A DNA stretch of 64,000 nucleotides from Urechidicola vernalis (GTDB lineage Bacteria > Bacteroidota > Bacteroidia > Flavobacteriales > Flavobacteriaceae). The stretch spans positions 248,001 to 312,000 of the forward strand of contig NZ_JAVRHV010000002.1 of the NCBI RefSeq assembly GCF_031846385.1, read 5' to 3'. The notes beneath the pieces were generated by a model, which did no database searches, was not told where the DNA came from, and was given only the letters and a program-made list of their open reading frames with translations. Of the stretch, positions 1 to 9,085 are shown piece by piece. Both the position numbers and the translations under genes were made by a program. How positions within the stretch are numbered: the stretch's first letter is position 1; the number at the start of each line of letters is the position of its first letter.

Positions 1-236
1 GTGTCCTTCCAAAAAGTATTCGTTTCAGAATAATCTGGAATTAGAACTGCAATTGTTCTAGATTTCTTGTTAGCTAAAGAACTTGCAACTGCATTAATTT
101 TAAAATTATTATCCTTTACTATTTTTCGAACCCGTTCCGCTGTTTTTTCCGATACGCCTCCACGATTATGTAATACCCTATCAACTGTCCCTGCTGAAAC
201 ATTCGCTTTGGTAGCAATATCGCTTATTGTAATCAT
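1..236 (-). CDS. LacI-family transcriptional regulator, N-terminal part (cut by window edge)
   Basis: The minus strand is open from an ATG at 236 to the window edge, giving 78 codons of an N-terminus. It begins with a LacI-type helix-turn-helix (MITISDIATKANVSAGTVDR), then the hinge-type stretch ending in NAVASSLANKKSR, then the start of a periplasmic-binding-like effector domain (TIAVLIPDYSETNTF). LacI proteins bind palindromic operators and release them when a sugar ligand binds the C-terminal domain. It diverges from the hexuronate operon that starts at 371, and a perfect 14-bp palindrome with central CG lies between them. Control of that operon is therefore inferred. The ligand domain is off the window, so the inducer cannot be read. 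Confidence 0.88.
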   Translation of the reverse strand, partial: MITISDIATKANVSAGTVDRVLHNRGGVSEKTAERVRKIVKDNNFKINAVASSLANKKSRTIAVLIPDYSETNTFWKD

Positions 237-289
237 TGACTTTTAGAAATATTAAATGGGCTTTATTCGCCTTGGTATTTGATTTTTTA

Positions 290-311
290 TATATTTGCGT
301 GTGCGCACACG
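290..311 (+). promoter_or_regulatory. Promoter -7 element and LacI-type operator of the hexuronate operon
   Basis: TATATTTG at 290-297 matches the Bacteroidota -7 consensus TAnnTTTG. It is followed directly by CGTGTGCGCACACG at 298-311, a perfect 14-bp palindrome with central CG as in LacI-family operators. The palindrome would cover the transcription start, the expected place for a repressor. No good TTTG lies 19 bases upstream. The function is inferred from position and symmetry. Confidence 0.65.
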
Positions 312-370
312 AAACTACAAAATAATTATGGAAATTATTTGTAATAATCTAAAAAATCTTATTTACAGCC

Positions 371-1186
371 ATGAATTCATTATTTAACATCTCTAATAAA
401 ACCGTCATAATTACTGGCGGAGCCGGTGTTTTAGGAGGCAGCATGGCTAACTACCTAGCCAAGCAAGGAGCGAACATTGCAATAATTAGCAGAAACGAAA
501 ATTCTGTAAATAATAAGGTAAAAGAATTATTAGATATTACATCAAATGCAATTGGTATCCCCTGTGATGTATTAAATGAAGACAATTTAAATTCAGCAAA
601 AAACAGCATCCTTGATAAATGGGGTACAATTGATGTACTGATTAATGCTGCTGGAGGAAATTTACCCGGAGCAACCATTGGAGAGCATCAAACGATATTC
701 GACTTAAAAATGAATGACTTTAGAACAGTTTCTAGATTAAATCTAGATGGTTCGGTTTTACCATCGCTTGTTTTTGGAAAAGTAATGAGTAAGCAAGGAT
801 TTGGTAACATTATCAATGTTTCGTCTATGGCAGCAATAAGCGCCATTACACGTGTAGTTGGATATTCTGCTTCAAAAGCGGCTATCGATAATTTTACAAA
901 GTGGATGGCGACAGAAATGGCGCAAAAATTCGATGGAAAAATTAGAGTAAACGCCATTGCTCCTGGGTTTTTTATAGGTAATCAAAACCGAGAATTATTA
1001 ACCAATGATGATGGCTCCTATACAGAAAGAGGAAATACAATTATTAAAAACACACCTATGAACAGATTTGGTAACGCCGATGAATTAAATGGCACAGTGC
1101 ACTGGTTAATGAGTGATGCCGCATCTTTTGTAACAGGGACCATTATACCAATTGACGGAGGCTTTAGTGCTTTTAGCGGTGTGTAA
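371..1186 (+). CDS. SDR-family oxidoreductase, probable D-mannonate oxidoreductase (fructuronate reductase)
   Basis: A 271-residue classical short-chain dehydrogenase/reductase. The Rossmann motif TGGAGVLG is at residues 15-22, NAAG at 92-95, catalytic Ser at 151/152 and YSASK at 165-169. It lies 11 bases upstream of uxuA and shares an operon with uxuA and uxaC. That order suggests it interconverts D-fructuronate and D-mannonate with NAD(P)H, replacing the unrelated long-chain UxuB of enterobacteria. The substrate assignment rests on context, since SDR sequence alone does not fix it. It should act in the cytoplasm. Confidence 0.8.
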   Translation: MNSLFNISNKTVIITGGAGVLGGSMANYLAKQGANIAIISRNENSVNNKVKELLDITSNAIGIPCDVLNEDNLNSAKNSILDKWGTIDVLINAAGGNLPGATIGEHQTIFDLKMNDFRTVSRLNLDGSVLPSLVFGKVMSKQGFGNIINVSSMAAISAITRVVGYSASKAAIDNFTKWMATEMAQKFDGKIRVNAIAPGFFIGNQNRELLTNDDGSYTERGNTIIKNTPMNRFGNADELNGTVHWLMSDAASFVTGTIIPIDGGFSAFSGV

Positions 1187-1197
1187 AATTAATTTTT

Positions 1198-2364
1198 ATG
1201 GAACAGACATTTCGATGGTTTGGTGCCGCTGACACCGTAACATTATCAGATATAAAACAAGTAGGAGCGACAGGAGTTGTGACTGCCTTGCATCATATAC
1301 CAAATGGAGAGATTTGGAAAATTGATAAAATTAGCGAAGTTCAGCATCAAATTAAATCTTCAGGATTAACCTGGTCTTTCATCGAAAGCATTCCAATTCA
1401 TGAAAATATTAAACTTAGAACTGGTGACTATTTAAAACGAATTGAAAATTATAAACAAAGCATCAGAAATATTGCGCAATGCGGTATTAAAAACATCTGC
1501 TATAATTTTATGCCAGTTTTAGATTGGACCAGAACAAATCTGTATTGGTCACTTTCAAACGGAAGCACGGCTTTAAGGTTTGATATGGTTGATATGGCTA
1601 TTTTTGATTGTTTTATCCTTAAACGAACAGATGCTTGCCATGATTTTTCTGCTGAAATAATGGATTCAGCCACGTCAAAGTTCCATGTAATGACAACCAA
1701 TGAAATTGAAGTGCTTACAGACAATATTCTTAAAGGACTTCCAGGAACTGTTGATGATTTATCTTTGAATGAATTCCGTTCCATGTTAAGTGCTTATGAC
1801 GGCTTAACACATGCAGACCTTAAATCAAACTTGTCTTATTTCTTAAACCAAGTAATTCCAGTAGCAGAAGAATTAGGCGTAAAAATGGCAATACACCCAG
1901 ATGACCCACCTATGGATATAATGGGGCTACCAAGAATTATAAAGTCAGAATCAGACCTAGAAGATTTGGTGAATTATATTGACAGCCCTTCAAATGGCAT
2001 CACTTTTTGCACGGGTTCTTTAGGTGCAAACCCAAACAACGACTTGCCAAAAATGATTGATAAATTTGCGGATAAAATTCATTTCTTGCATTTAAGAAAT
2101 GTAAAACGCGAACCAAATGGAAGTTTTTTCGAAGACAATCATTTGGATGGTTCTAGCGACATGTACTCAATTGTAAAGGCAATATTAGAAATTGAAGACA
2201 AAAAAGGAATTCAAATTCCAATGAGACCAGACCACGGTCATCAAATGCTAAACGACCTAAAAAACAATAATGCTTACGCGGGTTATACTGCAATAGGTCG
2301 ATTAAAAGGCCTTGCAGAACTACGAGGGCTTGAATTAGGAATCAAAAAATCATTTAGATTATGA
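1198..2364 (+). CDS. uxuA: Mannonate dehydratase
   Basis: 388 residues, the usual UxuA length. The protein dehydrates D-mannonate to 2-keto-3-deoxygluconate using a divalent metal. Recognisable blocks are the N-terminal RWFGAADTVTL, CYNFMPVLDWTRT (about 101-113), the metal-site region AIHPDDPP (about 231-238) and RPDHGHQML near the C-terminus. The stop overlaps the start of uxaC by ATGA, so the two are translationally coupled. In the operon it follows the mannonate oxidoreductase and precedes glucuronate isomerase, giving the glucuronate-to-KDG route. No KdgK or KdgA is in the window. Confidence 0.96.
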   Translation: MEQTFRWFGAADTVTLSDIKQVGATGVVTALHHIPNGEIWKIDKISEVQHQIKSSGLTWSFIESIPIHENIKLRTGDYLKRIENYKQSIRNIAQCGIKNICYNFMPVLDWTRTNLYWSLSNGSTALRFDMVDMAIFDCFILKRTDACHDFSAEIMDSATSKFHVMTTNEIEVLTDNILKGLPGTVDDLSLNEFRSMLSAYDGLTHADLKSNLSYFLNQVIPVAEELGVKMAIHPDDPPMDIMGLPRIIKSESDLEDLVNYIDSPSNGITFCTGSLGANPNNDLPKMIDKFADKIHFLHLRNVKREPNGSFFEDNHLDGSSDMYSIVKAILEIEDKKGIQIPMRPDHGHQMLNDLKNNNAYAGYTAIGRLKGLAELRGLELGIKKSFRL

Positions 2365-3776
2365 GCATAATAAATTCATCATCCTTTATAACCGCCGATT
2401 TTTTGCTAGAATCTGAAATTGCAAAAAAACTGTTTTTTGAGTACGCAATAGATATGCCTATTATTGATTACCACAATCACTTATCTGCTAAACAAATTGC
2501 CGAAAATGAACCACTAAAAAATATAACAGACACATGGCTAAGTGAAGATCATTACAAATGGCGTGGAATGCGTGCTAATGGAATTGATGAAGAATTTATT
2601 ACTGGTAATGCCTCTAAACAGAAGAAGTTTCAAAAATGGGCAGCAACAGTTCCATATACAGTTCGCAATCCGCTATTTCATTGGACACAATTAGAACTAA
2701 AACAGTATTTTAATATTGACGAAATTTTACAACCAAGCAACGCTGATGAAATCTATCATCAAACAAACCAAATTCTTGAAACTAGAAGGCCTACAGATTT
2801 ATTAGAGGCAATGAAGGTTGAAGTTGTCTGTACAACCGATGACCCTTTAGATGATTTAAAGTACCATGCTTTAATTGCCCAGAAAGAATACGAAACCAAA
2901 GTCTACCCAACATTTAGACCTGACAATTTATTTCTAATAGGTCAAGATAATTTTATTGGTTATATCGAAAAGTTAAAGAAAATGACACCATTCGAAATCA
3001 CAAATTTCGAAACATTCGTAAAAGCCATTGATTTACGAATAGATTTTTTTGACAAACACGGCTGTAAACTTTCTGACTTTGGAATCAGTGGTAAAAATGA
3101 GTTTATTGAATTTACCAATGCTGAAGTTGAAATTATTTTTCAAAAGGGAATTAAAGAAGCGAACATATCAGAAATAGAGGTTTCAAAATATAGATCAGCG
3201 CTTTTTTTACATTTAGGTAAAAAGTATCATGAAAAGCGCTGGGTACAACAATACCATCTTGGCCCAATTAGAAACAACAATAGCCGTTTATTAAAACTTG
3301 TTGGCGCAGATGCGGGTTGCGATTCTATCGGAGACTATTCATTTGCCGAATTTATGTCAGCCCTATTCAACAAATTAGACGCATCCGACCAACTGGCAAA
3401 AACCATTACCTATAATCTAAATCCAGCACACAACGAAATTTTTGCCACTATGATGGGAAATTTCAATTCTGGAGCGACTCCCGGTAAAATGCAATGGGGC
3501 GCTGCTTGGTGGTTTTTAGATCAAAAAGATGGAATTGAATCACAACTAAACATCTTATCAAACATTGGGCTTCTTAGTAGATTTGTTGGCATGCTAACCG
3601 ATAGTAGAAGTTTATTGTCATTTCCAAGACACGAATATTTTAGAAGAATTCTTTGCAACTTATTGGCAAAGGATATTGAAAAAGGATTGATTCCTAACGA
3701 TATTGAGTTTATCGGAAAATTAGTCCAAGACATCTGTTACAACAATGCAAAGGCGTATTTTAATTTTGATAATTAG
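2361..3776 (+). CDS. uxaC: Glucuronate (uronate) isomerase
   Basis: 471 residues, the family size. It isomerises D-glucuronate to D-fructuronate (or D-galacturonate to D-tagaturonate) and belongs to the amidohydrolase superfamily. The N-terminal metal motif DYHNHLS (residues 36-42) and the WRGMRANG block about 30 residues later are typical. The conserved late block with QWGAAWWFLDQKDG and the LLSRFVGMLTDSRS segment supports full length. It overlaps uxuA by four bases. The presence of mannonate enzymes and absence of altronate enzymes favours glucuronate as the main substrate here. Confidence 0.96.
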   Translation: MSIINSSSFITADFLLESEIAKKLFFEYAIDMPIIDYHNHLSAKQIAENEPLKNITDTWLSEDHYKWRGMRANGIDEEFITGNASKQKKFQKWAATVPYTVRNPLFHWTQLELKQYFNIDEILQPSNADEIYHQTNQILETRRPTDLLEAMKVEVVCTTDDPLDDLKYHALIAQKEYETKVYPTFRPDNLFLIGQDNFIGYIEKLKKMTPFEITNFETFVKAIDLRIDFFDKHGCKLSDFGISGKNEFIEFTNAEVEIIFQKGIKEANISEIEVSKYRSALFLHLGKKYHEKRWVQQYHLGPIRNNNSRLLKLVGADAGCDSIGDYSFAEFMSALFNKLDASDQLAKTITYNLNPAHNEIFATMMGNFNSGATPGKMQWGAAWWFLDQKDGIESQLNILSNIGLLSRFVGMLTDSRSLLSFPRHEYFRRILCNLLAKDIEKGLIPNDIEFIGKLVQDICYNNAKAYFNFDN

Positions 3777-3798
3777 AACAATCCAATTTTAGTTTTCT

Positions 3799-3806
3799 TA
3801 CTTTTG
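3799..3806 (+). promoter_or_regulatory. Bacteroidota-type -7 promoter element
   Basis: TACTTTTG matches TAnnTTTG and lies 20 bases before the start codon at 3827, in the gap after uxaC. It suggests that the small exported protein has its own promoter. No TTTG is seen at the -33 position. Confidence 0.45.
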
Positions 3807-3826
3807 TTTGACAAAACATTTATGAA

Positions 3827-4180
3827 ATGAAAAAACTAATTTTACTTATAGCCATCATCGGATTTTCTCTAAATGGGATGGCACAAAAAAAATCTGATTT
3901 CGAAAAAAGAGCCAAAAGAAGTTCCAATGCAATAGCGGACAAAATGAATCTTAAGAAGGATCGAAAAACCTTTTTATACGAGGCAATTTTAGATAAGCAA
4001 AAACAAAATTTAGCACGATTAAAAGATCAAGAATTAACTGAAGATCAAAAATCAGAGATCTATGCAGAAACAAGTAGAATGATGAACGAGAAACTTTCAG
4101 AAAAGTTTACTCAAAATGAGATTCAAACTATAAACTCTTTAATTAGAGAACAACAATCGCAAAAACGGAAAGGCTATTAA
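3827..4180 (+). CDS. Small exported protein, Lys/Glu-rich and helical, function unknown
   Basis: 117 residues. The first 20 residues are a signal peptide (KKLILLIAIIGFSLNGMAQ, cleavage likely after AQ). The rest is highly charged, probably alpha-helical, with repeated KDQ/EDQKSEIY-type blocks and a LTEDQKSEIY segment that resembles the LTxxQ repeats of Spy/CpxP-like periplasmic proteins. That similarity is weak and no function is assigned. The gene sits alone between the hexuronate operon and a shared terminator, with its own likely promoter. Confidence 0.8.
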   Translation: MKKLILLIAIIGFSLNGMAQKKSDFEKRAKRSSNAIADKMNLKKDRKTFLYEAILDKQKQNLARLKDQELTEDQKSEIYAETSRMMNEKLSEKFTQNEIQTINSLIREQQSQKRKGY

Positions 4181-4196
4181 ACGCTTCCTATAAATT

Positions 4197-4234
4197 AAAA
4201 AAGGTCAAAATGAAATTTCATTTTGACCTTTTTT
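4197..4234. terminator. Bidirectional rho-independent terminator
   Basis: A 38-base perfect inverted repeat whose core is AAGGTCAAAATGAAA and its complement, flanked by A and T runs. It separates the convergent exported-protein gene (ends 4180) and sulfatase gene (ends 4238). The A/T runs give a U-tract in both directions. Confidence 0.9.
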
Positions 4235-4237
4235 AAT

Positions 4238-6010
4238 TTATACCCTTTTGAAAAGTAGGAGTCGAACATCTATAACTTTTTTACCGGGCTTTTTGAGCGC
4301 TTTTAGTTTTAATTGCCCTTCCCCTTTCTCTAAATTAATTACTCCCATTGATAAAGGTTTAAATTCTTTAACATAGGACTCAATTCTCTTTATTTTGTCA
4401 TGCTCCATTCCGGTTAAAGGCGTATCGAATACCTCTTCTATTTTGGTAACAACTTTTGAATCCCCAAAAGACAATTCAATCTCAGAGCCTTCATCTCCTT
4501 CAGCACAAGTATAATATAACATGACTTCAAAATTTCCAGATTCCAATACCTCAACATCCCAGATAATGCTATCTTCAATATCTATCCAATTGGTGTAAAA
4601 TGAACTATTAGGGTATTTATTGGATCTTACAATATTTCCATGCCCTACTCCATCTCTAGCCGGAATTTGTGTAATTTTCTCTTCTGGATGCCCTAAAGGA
4701 AATGTTCTCAAATCCTTTTCGGGTAATTCACCTACTACGGTGTTTAAATATGCCTCTTTCGCTTTTAAAAGTTCAGATTTAATTGCTGGAAACTCTTCGC
4801 TTAAATCTTTATTCTGCCCACGATCAATCGTCATATTGTATAACCCATTAGCATTATCCAAGCGATATAGCTGATTTCGAACACTTAGTTTTTCTCTCCA
4901 GTAATTAAAAATTAACCTATTAGGCTTCTCAGAATCAATATCAAATAAGGCGTTAGACAAATCAATTCCATCTAATTTTTTTGTGGTTGAATATTCAATA
5001 TCAGCCAATGAAGTTAAGGTTGGCAATAAATCTATGGCTCCGGAAATCTGATTAATTTTTAATCCTTTTTTAATTTTATTTGGCCATTTTACAAATAAAG
5101 GAGAGCGTACTCCTCCTTCGTCGGTACTTCCTTTTCTACCCTTCATTTCGCCATTCCACCTGTTTCCGTTTGGGCCATTATCGGTAAAATAAAGAACTAT
5201 AGTATTTTCGTTTAATTGCAGTTCTTTTAACTTTTGCAATATTCTTCCTACGTTCCAATCCAAATTTTCTGTCATTGCTAAGGCCGCCTTTGTAAAGGTC
5301 TCATCCTCTTTATCTCCAGGTCTTGATTTCAATTCTAACTCCTTATTTTCAAATTTACTCCAATATTCTTCAGGTACTTGCATTGGAGAATGCGGAGTAT
5401 TAAATGGTACATAAACCAAAAACGGTTGTTCTTTATTTTCTTCAATAAAATTTATCGCTTTGGAAGCGATATCATCAGCCAAAAAACCAGAACCTTTAAC
5501 AATTTCTCCATTATGCTCTAACATGGGGTCAAAATAACTTCCCCAATGCCCGGAACAAAACCCGTAAAATTCTTCAAATCCTCTAGCATTTGGATGGTAT
5601 GGGAACTGCATACCACTGTGCCATTTCCCAAACGCACCAGTTGCATATCCGGCTTTTTGAAAAATAGTTGCAATGGTAGTTTCATCCAAATCAATTCGCT
5701 CCCCTCCTGCTGAAGTCGAATACACGCCACTTCTAGAAGCATATCGTCCTGTCAAGAATTCTGAACGAGTTGGTGAACAAACTGCTTGAACATAAAAGCT
5801 ATCAAAACTAGCACCCTCATTTCCAATTTTATCAATATTTGGTGTCGCTACATTCGTGTTTCCATTAAAACTAATATCTCCCCAACCTTGATCATCCGCA
5901 AGAAAAACAACAATGTTTGGTTTTTTAAATTCTTGATCTTTATCATTTGAACATGCATTCAAAAGAACAACAACACATAAGAACAGAACAAAAATTTTAA
6001 TACTTTTCAT
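4238..6010 (-). CDS. Sulfatase (type S1), exported lipoprotein
   Basis: 590 residues. A lipoprotein signal ends in the lipobox LNAC with Cys20. The metal-site motif FLADDQGWGD (about 36-45) and the CSPTR motif at Cys78 define an S1 formylglycine sulfatase; Cys78 would be converted to formylglycine by a maturase not in the window. TPHSPMQVP and YFTDNGPNG carry further active-site residues. The C-terminal about 150 residues look like an added beta-sandwich domain. It probably removes sulfate esters from polysaccharides at the cell surface or in the periplasm. It is the downstream gene of a two-sulfatase unit, 15 bases after its partner. The substrate and S1 subfamily cannot be set by eye. Confidence 0.93.
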   Translation of the reverse strand: MKSIKIFVLFLCVVVLLNACSNDKDQEFKKPNIVVFLADDQGWGDISFNGNTNVATPNIDKIGNEGASFDSFYVQAVCSPTRSEFLTGRYASRSGVYSTSAGGERIDLDETTIATIFQKAGYATGAFGKWHSGMQFPYHPNARGFEEFYGFCSGHWGSYFDPMLEHNGEIVKGSGFLADDIASKAINFIEENKEQPFLVYVPFNTPHSPMQVPEEYWSKFENKELELKSRPGDKEDETFTKAALAMTENLDWNVGRILQKLKELQLNENTIVLYFTDNGPNGNRWNGEMKGRKGSTDEGGVRSPLFVKWPNKIKKGLKINQISGAIDLLPTLTSLADIEYSTTKKLDGIDLSNALFDIDSEKPNRLIFNYWREKLSVRNQLYRLDNANGLYNMTIDRGQNKDLSEEFPAIKSELLKAKEAYLNTVVGELPEKDLRTFPLGHPEEKITQIPARDGVGHGNIVRSNKYPNSSFYTNWIDIEDSIIWDVEVLESGNFEVMLYYTCAEGDEGSEIELSFGDSKVVTKIEEVFDTPLTGMEHDKIKRIESYVKEFKPLSMGVINLEKGEGQLKLKALKKPGKKVIDVRLLLFKRV

Positions 6011-6025
6011 AAATACGGCTGAATT

Positions 6026-7678
6026 TTATAATTTATGGATAACGATATCGCTGGCTTTATAACCAATTCTTTCAGAAACTAAATATAAATATTTACCAGA
6101 AGTTGCATTGAATGGCTCGGAGTACAATTGCCAATCACTATTATAATCATAATTCTCCATTAAACTATCTGAAATAATATAGGCGATAGAAGCCCCTTTT
6201 GTTTCACAAGAAATTCTAATGGAATTTCCTGTTTGCTTAACTCTTGGCAATGCTGTAATTGGTTGCTTCAAGTCTGGCCACATTTTTTGAACCATTTCCA
6301 ATTCTGGAACCTCTCCAAAATCTTCATGTTTCTTTTGGTATTTATCATACATTTTTTGCAATTCATTTAATTGCTTCTTAAAATTTGGATCTGAAATTAA
6401 ATTATGCATCTGATAAGGATCTTCCTTAACGTTATATAATTCCTCCTCTGTTTTCGTTGTAAACCATGTTTCTTGTTCCTCATTTAGTTCACCATTTTCT
6501 TTAGACTCTAAAAACTCAACCATCATTGGAATCTGCTTTCTATATCCTACATCTTTATATTTAATTTTATTAGGATAATAATTCTTCACATACAAAAAGT
6601 CCTTAGTTCTGATAGCCCTAGAGCGATCTGAAAATTCATCAAACCGATCAGAACTGCCAAACACGTACTCGTTTAATTCTTTTTTGAATGAACCCATAAA
6701 TGGTTTTCCATCAATATAATTTGGAGGTTTTATTCCGGCTAAACTCAAAAGTGTCGGAGCAAAATCTACAAATGAGATCAAATCATCCATTCTTCCTTTT
6801 GTTTTACCATCTAGGTCTTTTATAATCAGTGGAACTTTTAATCCAGAATCATAAATAGCACGTTTTTCTCTGGGCAAGGGACCTCCATGATCCGAATAAA
6901 AGAATATAATGGTATTATCATACAATCCATCTTCTTTTAGTTGATCGATAATCTTAGCAATTTGATCATCCATCAATTCTATATTGCTGTAATGCCTTGC
7001 AATATCATTTCTCACCTTTTGTGTATCTTGTAGGTAAGGAGGCACAGTAACATCATCAGGAGACACAGTCAATTCTTTATCCACATTCATCCATAATCTA
7101 CTCTCGTGCGTAACGTTAAAATTAAACACTGAAAAGAAGGGCTGTTCATTTTTTCTATTTCTCCAATGTGCTTGATTTCCATTCTCATCCCAAGAAGTAA
7201 TTGGTGCAGCAAATTGATAATCCGTTTTACTATTATTTGTACAGAAATATCCAGCTGCTCGCAAATATTCAGTAAAACATTTTACCTCTGAAGGAATAAC
7301 CGCAGAATATTCCGGGATTGCATTATCATTAACATCTATTCGTTTTTGGCTAGGATTTGGATTATACATTCTTTTACCCCAACCTCCAACATCCAATCCT
7401 GTCCTCATATGCATGGTACCAATAGAAGTTGGGTACATACCGGTAATTATAGCTGATCTCGAAGGCGCACAAACCCCAACCGGGGCAAAAGCATTATCAT
7501 AAATCATTCCTTCTAATGCCAATTCATCCAAGTTCGGAGTATTCGCAATAGTATCACCATACATAGATAAATCGAGGCTAATATCTTCAGCAACCATCCA
7601 TAAAATGTTAGGTTTACTTTGACTAAAAGTCAGATTTGATATTATAATCAACACAAGACTTAGTATACTTCTTTTCAT
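6026..7678 (-). CDS. Sulfatase (type S1), exported, N-sulfoglucosamine-sulfohydrolase-like
   Basis: 550 residues with a cleavable signal peptide ending LTFSQ. The motif WMVAEDISLDLSMYGD (about 27-42) is a variant of the metal site and resembles heparan-N-sulfatase-type enzymes. The formylglycine motif is CAPSR with Cys70. FYSDHGG carries another metal-site block. The last 80 residues look like a chitobiase/hexosaminidase C-terminal-type beta domain. It is the first gene of a two-sulfatase unit. The heparan-like subgroup is a resemblance only; in marine flavobacteria such enzymes mostly act on algal glycans. Confidence 0.92.
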   Translation of the reverse strand: MKRSILSLVLIIISNLTFSQSKPNILWMVAEDISLDLSMYGDTIANTPNLDELALEGMIYDNAFAPVGVCAPSRSAIITGMYPTSIGTMHMRTGLDVGGWGKRMYNPNPSQKRIDVNDNAIPEYSAVIPSEVKCFTEYLRAAGYFCTNNSKTDYQFAAPITSWDENGNQAHWRNRKNEQPFFSVFNFNVTHESRLWMNVDKELTVSPDDVTVPPYLQDTQKVRNDIARHYSNIELMDDQIAKIIDQLKEDGLYDNTIIFFYSDHGGPLPREKRAIYDSGLKVPLIIKDLDGKTKGRMDDLISFVDFAPTLLSLAGIKPPNYIDGKPFMGSFKKELNEYVFGSSDRFDEFSDRSRAIRTKDFLYVKNYYPNKIKYKDVGYRKQIPMMVEFLESKENGELNEEQETWFTTKTEEELYNVKEDPYQMHNLISDPNFKKQLNELQKMYDKYQKKHEDFGEVPELEMVQKMWPDLKQPITALPRVKQTGNSIRISCETKGASIAYIISDSLMENYDYNSDWQLYSEPFNATSGKYLYLVSERIGYKASDIVIHKL

Positions 7679-7821
7679 ATTTTAAATTCAACGTTTATTA
7701 GAAACCGTTAATTTAAACATATTTATAGTCAGAATAATTTATCAGATAAATTTAAATAGATATAGTCATTTCATTTTAACTTAAAATCTTAAATTTACGA
7801 TACAAAAATTAACCCTTTATT

Positions 7822-8679
7822 ATGAAGAAAATTGTTTTAATTCTTTCTCTTTTTGTTTTTGCGCACGGCACTTGTCAAAACACCGCATATTCTGATCAAT
7901 CGTCTACAGATAAGTTTTATTTAAAAAGTATTTATAACACATCCGATTATACTGTAGTAGTATTTAGCGGATTTATGGTTGATGACTACACAGGAACTTT
8001 GCACAAGCCTGGAGGAAAAAGTCCATATATTTTAAAAACTAAAAACGGTAGTGTGCATGCTCTTGTTAAACAGGCAGGCTGGAACGGACCAGGTTATAAC
8101 GGATTTGGGACTCGTAAATTTATGGGTGGAGAATCTGTGATGTTCAAATTATATTTTGAAAAAGTAAATAATTTAGATAATATTTCTGGAGTTGTTGAAA
8201 AAGATTGTTACGGTTCAAACTGTTGGAGCTTTGAAAAAATTAAAATATACAAAGATGACGCTGATGAATTTGACCCACATAATGACCATATAAGCATCAC
8301 TAATTTTAGCCTTAACGCATCATATGACTCCTATAACAACAATAATAAAAAAGGTGTAGAACTATCGATAAATATGACCGTAAAAGGATTAAAAAGTAAA
8401 CCACTTGCATTAACAGTGCGAGTTAAGAATCGCGCATCAGGGCAATTTGAAATTCCAAATCATTATGCAAAATTTGATTATAATTATGATGAGAAAAAAT
8501 TAAACCCGGATTATGATGAGAGTGTATTTAACGATATTAAATTATTTGTGCCGTACGATGAAATCATTTTAGATAAAGGAAAGAATAATTTAAGTTTCGA
8601 TATTGACTTAATAGTTGATGACGCACAACATGAACTTATAAAACATTTAAAAACTCAAAACTGGCATCTAACTAATTAA
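7822..8679 (+). CDS. Exported protein of unknown function
   Basis: 285 residues with a signal peptide (KKIVLILSLFVFAHGTCQ). The mature part is rich in Tyr, Asp, Lys and Asn and in beta-type sequence. It has a two-Cys loop (DCYGSNCW, about residues 131-138) that may form a disulfide. I do not recognise a family. It is a single gene divergent from the sulfatase pair, and its stop is one base from the stop of the convergent thioesterase gene. An envelope role is inferred only from export. Confidence 0.8.
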   Translation: MKKIVLILSLFVFAHGTCQNTAYSDQSSTDKFYLKSIYNTSDYTVVVFSGFMVDDYTGTLHKPGGKSPYILKTKNGSVHALVKQAGWNGPGYNGFGTRKFMGGESVMFKLYFEKVNNLDNISGVVEKDCYGSNCWSFEKIKIYKDDADEFDPHNDHISITNFSLNASYDSYNNNNKKGVELSINMTVKGLKSKPLALTVRVKNRASGQFEIPNHYAKFDYNYDEKKLNPDYDESVFNDIKLFVPYDEIILDKGKNNLSFDIDLIVDDAQHELIKHLKTQNWHLTN

Positions 8680-8680
8680 T

Positions 8681-9085
8681 TTATTTTAATAAACTTAAAA
8701 CGTCTTCCCTTATTCGAGTAGGCTTTTGAGTTTTAGCATCTACCAAACACCAAGTAGATGCTGTTTCTGCAATGACTTTTCCGTTCTTCACAACTTGAAC
8801 ATGACGTACAGATTTAACGCCGTGCGTTTTTCCTACCCAAGTTCTAACGGTTAATTCATCATCTAAAAACGCTTCTCCTTTGTAGTCTATTTCATGACGA
8901 ATACAAATCCAAACATACTTGGCATTAATCTCATCATTCGATAAAATCTCCCAATGCTTTTCCGCAGCAACATTCACCCAAGTGAGGTAAACCACATTGT
9001 TTACATGATTTAAATAATCGATATGTTCTGCATTTACAGTAACTGCAAATTCATATGAAGGCGTATTCTCTGGAATTCTATTCAT
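8681..9085 (-). CDS. Acyl-CoA thioesterase, hotdog fold (4HBT type)
   Basis: 134 residues, the normal size of a single hotdog domain. The helix block HIDYLNHVNNVVYLTWVN (about 21-38) contains the conserved Asp23 and the NH-N pattern of YbgC/4-hydroxybenzoyl-CoA thioesterase-like enzymes, which cleave acyl-CoA or acyl-ACP. Its start codon shares one base with the hisIE stop, so it is the last gene of the histidine operon. There is no obvious metabolic link to histidine, and co-transcription may be incidental. The substrate is unknown. Confidence 0.88.
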   Translation of the reverse strand: MNRIPENTPSYEFAVTVNAEHIDYLNHVNNVVYLTWVNVAAEKHWEILSNDEINAKYVWICIRHEIDYKGEAFLDDELTVRTWVGKTHGVKSVRHVQVVKNGKVIAETASTWCLVDAKTQKPTRIREDVLSLLK

